Origin: Bacteroidales bacterium
GTDB taxonomy: Bacteria > Bacteroidota > Bacteroidia > Bacteroidales > UBA7960
Length of the DNA stretch: 7,423 nucleotides
NCBI GenBank assembly: GCA_007123065.1
Contig: SKSI01000158.1
Location: 1-7,423, forward strand
Direction of reading: 5' to 3'
Part shown: piece after piece, positions 5,125-7,423 of the stretch
Position numbering within the stretch: position 1 is the stretch's first letter
Layout of the letters: each line of letters begins with the position of its first letter
The notes under the pieces: model-generated
The model's input: the letters and a program-made list of their open reading frames with translations, nothing else
What the model was told of the DNA's origin: nothing
The model's database searches: none
Made by a program: the position numbers and the translations under genes

Positions 5125-7423
5125 ATGAATAACAACAAGGTTTTCAGGGAGTTTAAGCCCACAACCATTGCACTCAGGAACAAGAATACAATATTTTTAT
5201 TGACATTCATTATTGCCCTTTTTGGCACACTCTCCTATCGTACATTGCCCAAAGAGCTCTTCCCGGAAGTTGAGATTCCTACGGTATTGGTAAAAACTAT
5301 TTATCCGGGCAATGCACCGGCAGATATGGAGAACCTTGTTACCAGACCCCTGGAAAATGAAATTCATACCATAACCGGCATCCGCGAACTTCGCTCAACC
5401 TCTTCCCAGGACAACTCCGATATATTCGTGGAGTTTGAAACAGGCGTCAACATCAAGGATGCACTTCAAGATGTAAAAGATGCGGTTGACAGGGTAAAGG
5501 GTGATTTACCCGGAGACCTTCCCTCCGACCCGATGGTTTTTGATATCGACTTCTCGGAGTTCCCCATCATCAACATCAACCTTTCCGGTGAATTCAGCAT
5601 CAATGAGTTAAAACGCTTTGCAGATATCCTGCAGGAAGAGATTGAAAACATTTCGGAAGTATCAAAAGTTGAAATAACAGGTATCGAAGAAAGGGAGATA
5701 CAGATTAACGTGCATCCGCTAAAGCTGGAGTTGTATGAATTAAGCTTTGATGATATTTCCAACGCCATCAGCGCTGAAAATATTTCGATGGCCGGAGGAA
5801 CGCTCCGTTTTTCTGACAGCACCCGGTGGTTTGTTCGTACAATAGGGGAATTCACCGACACCCGGCAAATTGCCGACATCATCATCAAGTACGAAGACCA
5901 GCAAATTGTTTACCTGAGAGATGTAGCAGAAGTGATTGATTCTTACGCCGATGCCACTAGCTATGCCCGGTTGGATGATCAGCCGGTGGTATCCCTGCAG
6001 GTCGTTAAAAACTCGGGCGACAACCTGCTGTCGGCTACAGAGAACATCTTCAGGGTGCTGGAAGAATCAAGGCAAAATGGTCGCATCCCGGAGGATTTGA
6101 CAATTACCATCACCAACGACCAGTCTGAAGAGATCCGCAACCAGCTGTCGAATCTTGAAAACAGTGTGATCATGGCGGTCATTCTGGTCGTACTGGTCCT
6201 GTATCTTTTTCTTGGTCTGAAAAACGCACTATTTGTCGGCATTGCCATCCCCTTGTCCATGTTGCTGTCATTCATGATATTCGGCATCATTGACTTACAA
6301 ATCAACATGATCGTGTTGTTTTCCCTTATCCTCGCATTGGGCTTGCTGGTTGACAACGCCATTGTGGCAGTAGATAACATTTTTCGGTTCATTGAACGGG
6401 GATATTCCGTGATCGAATCAGCTAAGAGAGCCATCGGCGAAATTGCCATCCCCATCATCACGTCAACGGCTACCACATTATCTGCTTTTCTGCCTTTGGC
6501 ATTCTGGACCGGCATCACGGGTGAATTTATGAAATACCTGCCAATCACGCTTATCATAGTCCTCTCCTCCTCCCTGTTTGTAGCATTGATCATCATTCCC
6601 GTCTTTTCTTACACCTTTTTTCGAAAAGCACGTCTGAAGACAGAAAAAACGAAATCCCGCACCGGTAAAACAAAGAGGAAATTATTGATTACCGGAATAT
6701 TCCTGGCATTAAGTGTTCTGTTTTATGTCAGCGGGTTCACTCCTGCAGGAAACCTTTTTATCATTGTCTCCATATTGTTTGCTTTCGGGCAATTTTTCCT
6801 GAACCGTCTTGCAGGAATTTTTAGAGATAAAGTATTGCCTTTCCAGGAAAGACTGTACAAAAAAACATTACATTTCGCATTGCGTGGCCGCAACCCTTAT
6901 TTGTTTGTTACCGGAACAGCCGTTTTTCTTATTGTTGCGATAACTGTTTTGGGTATAAGAAGTCCGAATGTATTGTTTTTCCCTGACAACGAACCGCAGT
7001 TCATTAATATTCTTGCCGAGTTGCCTGTAGGCACAGATATAAATGAAACCGACCGCCGGATGGGTGATGTAGAAAAGAAAGTGGAACAGGTCATTCAACC
7101 CTACAGGCACATCGTCAAATCGGTTTTAACTGTAGTAGGTCGTGGTGCCGTTGGCGAAATGGAGAATAATGCAGGAGAGACACCTCACAGAGGACTTATT
7201 ACTGTCACATTTGAGGAATTCAGAGATCGCGGTGGCATCAATACGGCAGACATAATGGCCAAAATCAGCGATGCCCTGGTTGGGCAATATGCAGGTATTG
7301 AATTCAGGATTGAAAAGAACATGGCCGGACCCCCATCCGGACGTCCCATCAACCTGGAGATCAGCGGAGCAGATCTTGAAAGGCTGATGATGCTGGCAGA
7401 TACGGTCAAAAGTCGTATTGCAC
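5125..7423 (+). CDS. RND efflux transporter permease, AcrB/HAE1-like, truncated at window edge
   Basis: This is the inner-membrane, proton-driven pump subunit. 766 codons are visible with no stop; related permeases are roughly 1,000-1,150 residues, so about a quarter to a third is missing. TM1 is about 22-38, followed by the first periplasmic porter region (about 40-345) with LPKELFPEVEIPTV (41-54) and YPGNAPADMENLVTRPLE (60-77). TM2-TM6 cover about 347-498. TM4 holds LALGLLVDNAIVAVDN (403-418); Asp410 matches the AcrB Asp407 proton-relay position, and Asn411 replaces Asp408. The TM5-TM6 segment shows TSTATTLSAFLPLAF (446-460). Two further hydrophobic stretches (about 519-537 and 541-558) precede TM7 (about 592-610). 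The second porter region starts near 615 with LFFPDNEPQF and includes GPPSGRPINLEISG (735-748). The substrate cannot be told from the sequence; multidrug, lipid or metabolite export are all possible. Confidence 0.95.
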   Translation, partial: MNNNKVFREFKPTTIALRNKNTIFLLTFIIALFGTLSYRTLPKELFPEVEIPTVLVKTIYPGNAPADMENLVTRPLENEIHTITGIRELRSTSSQDNSDIFVEFETGVNIKDALQDVKDAVDRVKGDLPGDLPSDPMVFDIDFSEFPIININLSGEFSINELKRFADILQEEIENISEVSKVEITGIEEREIQINVHPLKLELYELSFDDISNAISAENISMAGGTLRFSDSTRWFVRTIGEFTDTRQIADIIIKYEDQQIVYLRDVAEVIDSYADATSYARLDDQPVVSLQVVKNSGDNLLSATENIFRVLEESRQNGRIPEDLTITITNDQSEEIRNQLSNLENSVIMAVILVVLVLYLFLGLKNALFVGIAIPLSMLLSFMIFGIIDLQINMIVLFSLILALGLLVDNAIVAVDNIFRFIERGYSVIESAKRAIGEIAIPIITSTATTLSAFLPLAFWTGITGEFMKYLPITLIIVLSSSLFVALIIIPVFSYTFFRKARLKTEKTKSRTGKTKRKLLITGIFLALSVLFYVSGFTPAGNLFIIVSILFAFGQFFLNRLAGIFRDKVLPFQERLYKKTLHFALRGRNPYLFVTGTAVFLIVAITVLGIRSPNVLFFPDNEPQFINILAELPVGTDINETDRRMGDVEKKVEQVIQPYRHIVKSVLTVVGRGAVGEMENNAGETPHRGLITVTFEEFRDRGGINTADIMAKISDALVGQYAGIEFRIEKNMAGPPSGRPINLEISGADLERLMMLADTVKSRIA

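Noticed and set aside
5466..5888. 140-codon open frame on the minus strand
   Set aside because: It is antisense to the permease porter domain, with a Ser/Ile/Met-rich translation and no family features.
5979..6596. 205-codon open frame on the minus strand
   Set aside because: It lies wholly antisense to the transmembrane part of the RND permease; the Met/Ser/Arg-rich, low-complexity translation is the usual mirror of hydrophobic codons and has no recognisable domain.
1..7423. Novel defence, mobile or CRISPR-like system
   Set aside because: All sizeable open frames on the coding strands belong to well-known families. There are no spaced repeat arrays, transposase or integrase genes, terminal repeats or compositional breaks.

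Overview
The window looks like ordinary chromosomal DNA of a member of the Bacteroidota. Three things suggest this: TAnnTTTG-type -7 promoter elements in the guaA/yggS gap, A-rich sequence rather than strong Shine-Dalgarno sites before starts, and protein features typical of that phylum, such as a lipid-anchored RND adaptor and the IPAEF...FGTQ-type loop in the TolC-like protein. A finer placement (Bacteroidales or Marinilabiliales-like) is only a guess. Base composition and codon use look even throughout, and I see no mobile element, tRNA, rRNA or CRISPR array.

Layout. At the left edge, on the minus strand, are the first 23 codons of a gene for an exported protein (1-70); its start lies 59 bases downstream of the guaA stop. 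Next is a complete minus-strand guaA for GMP synthase (130-1656). A 116-base divergent gap (1657-1772) separates it from a plus-strand yggS/PLPBP-family gene (1773-2435), and each direction has a candidate -7 element. After 123 non-coding bases comes a tightly packed plus-strand tripartite efflux operon: a TolC-like outer membrane protein (2559-3923), a lipoprotein periplasmic adaptor (3934-5103), and an RND inner-membrane permease (from 5125). The permease runs off the right edge with 766 codons visible. Gaps inside the operon are 10 and 21 bases.

Function. guaA makes GMP from XMP, and yggS encodes a small PLP-binding homeostasis protein. Both are housekeeping genes with no evident link to the efflux genes. 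The three efflux proteins should form one envelope-spanning pump: the permease takes up substrate in the inner membrane and periplasm using proton flow, the adaptor bridges, and the TolC-like channel passes substrate out. No regulator or substrate clue lies in the window, so the substrate is unknown.

I did not find a convincing new biological system. The points most worth checking are an apparent extra pair of hydrophobic helices between TM6 and TM7 of the permease, a 12-bp perfect inverted repeat near the 5' end of guaA, and the compact divergent promoter region that implies a very short or absent guaA leader.
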